Part shown: one piece after another, positions 5,667 to 6,387 of the stretch | Numbering within the stretch: position 1 is the stretch's first letter | How the letters are laid out: each line of letters opens with the position of its first letter | Assembly (NCBI GenBank): GCA_013696015.1 | Contig: JACCZI010000169.1 | Coordinates: 1 to 6,387, forward strand | Reading direction: 5' to 3' | Length of the DNA stretch: 6,387 bases | Source: Nocardioidaceae bacterium | GTDB taxonomy: Bacteria > Actinomycetota > Actinomycetes > Propionibacteriales > Nocardioidaceae | Translations under genes and position numbers: made by a program | Notes under the pieces: generated by a model | Told to the model about the DNA's origin: nothing | Database searches by the model: none | What the model saw: only the letters and a program-made list of their open reading frames with translations

Positions 5667-6387
5667 ATGGCAGCCAAACGACTCGATGGCTTGGTGGCCC
5701 TCATCACCGGATCGGATTCCGGGATCGGTCAGGCGACGGCGGTGGAGTTCGCCAAGGAAGGCGCGGACGTTGTCGTCCACTACCTGAGCGACGCGGACGG
5801 CGCAGACCATACCCGCAAGGCGGTGGAGGCTGAGAACCGGCGCGCGATCGTCGTCCAGTGCGACGTCAGCGATGAAGGACAAGTCGCCGCCATGTTCGAC
5901 CAGGCGGTACAGACCTTCGGCGCGCCAGACGTCCTCATGAACAACGCGGGTGTCGACGCATCGGGAAGCAAGGTCGCCGAGCTCCCTACCGATGTCTGGG
6001 ACAAGGCCATACGCACCAACGTCTACGGCTACTTCTTCTGTTGCCGTCGTTTCGCCCAGCTCCGCACCGATGCAGGTGGGGGCGGGAAGATCATCAACGT
6101 CACATCCGTGCACGAAGACGTGCCGAATGCGGGCGGCGCGGACTACGACTGCTCCAAGGGCGCCATCCGGATGCTCACCCGTACCCTCGCCCTCGAGCTG
6201 GCGCCGCTCAGGGTCAACGTCAATGGCCTGGCGCCCGGTATGGTGCTGACACCCTTCAACCAGGCGGCCATCGATGACCCGAAGCTGCTCGACGAGCAGG
6301 TACAGAGCATTCCGTGGAAGCGCGCCGCCGAGCCCGCCGAGATCGCTCGGCTCGCGGTCTTCCTCGCCTCCTCAGACGCCGACTACG
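5667..6387 (+). CDS. SDR oxidoreductase, glucose 1-dehydrogenase-like, 3'-truncated
   Basis: The frame runs from ATG 5667 through the right edge without a stop, giving 240 residues; members of the family have about 260, so only some 20 are missing. It is a classical short-chain dehydrogenase: Rossmann motif TGSDSGIG (14-21), NNAG (92-95), catalytic N118, S147, Y160 and K164 (YDCSK), and PG at 190-191. The segment around S147 reads VTSVHEDVP. SVHE directly after the catalytic serine is typical of glucose 1-dehydrogenases, which oxidise beta-D-glucose to glucono-1,5-lactone with NAD(P). Because GH15 enzymes release beta-glucose and that gene lies 19 nt upstream, the substrate assignment is consistent with context. 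SDR substrate calls are nonetheless weak in general, and another sugar or polyol is possible. Cofactor preference cannot be read safely: VVVHYLSD after the second strand has no decisive Arg or Asp. Confidence 0.85.
   Translation, partial: MAAKRLDGLVALITGSDSGIGQATAVEFAKEGADVVVHYLSDADGADHTRKAVEAENRRAIVVQCDVSDEGQVAAMFDQAVQTFGAPDVLMNNAGVDASGSKVAELPTDVWDKAIRTNVYGYFFCCRRFAQLRTDAGGGGKIINVTSVHEDVPNAGGADYDCSKGAIRMLTRTLALELAPLRVNVNGLAPGMVLTPFNQAAIDDPKLLDEQVQSIPWKRAAEPAEIARLAVFLASSDADY

Overview
The window is GC-rich, with strong G/C preference at third codon positions, GTG as a likely start codon, a class E sortase, an exported ferritin-like pair and a mycobacterial-type GH15 enzyme. Together these point to a high-GC actinobacterium. 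The genus cannot be named from this sequence. No rRNA, tRNA, CRISPR array, transposase or phage gene was seen, so it reads as an ordinary stretch of chromosome.

Layout. Positions 1-366 hold the 3' part of a plus-strand gene (small protein, possibly YciI-like) that enters from the left edge. It converges on a minus-strand gene (387-782) for a conserved 131-residue actinobacterial protein of unknown role, with a small dyad between the two stop codons. A divergent plus-strand gene (926-1399) encodes a 157-residue protein that I do not recognise.

Next comes the most coherent block. A very good housekeeping-type promoter (TTGACA, 17-bp spacer, TACAGT) ends 7 nt before the ATG of a membrane-anchored class E sortase (1593-2294), so its mRNA is probably leaderless. 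It is followed at 52 nt by two tandem paralogous ferritin-like proteins (2347-3027 and 3039-3674). Both keep a full E, ExxH, E, ExxH diiron ligand set and both have export-type N-termini, one with a clear twin-arginine motif and one with a Lys-Arg variant. A long hairpin at 3687-3723 probably ends this unit. I infer a small cell-envelope or stress cassette: an anchored sortase plus two exported iron-binding or desiccation-type proteins.

A 161-nt spacer carrying short direct and inverted repeats precedes a GH15 enzyme (3836-5647, trehalase/glucoamylase type, all family motifs present). This is followed at 19 nt by an SDR closely resembling glucose 1-dehydrogenase (5667 to the right edge, truncated). 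The natural reading is a two-step cytoplasmic route: an alpha-glucoside such as trehalose gives free glucose, which gives gluconolactone plus NAD(P)H.

Nothing here demands a wholly new system. The points most worth checking are the leaderless sortase promoter, the sortase/ferritin-pair linkage, the RR/KR signal divergence between the paralogues, and the GH15-glucose dehydrogenase pairing.
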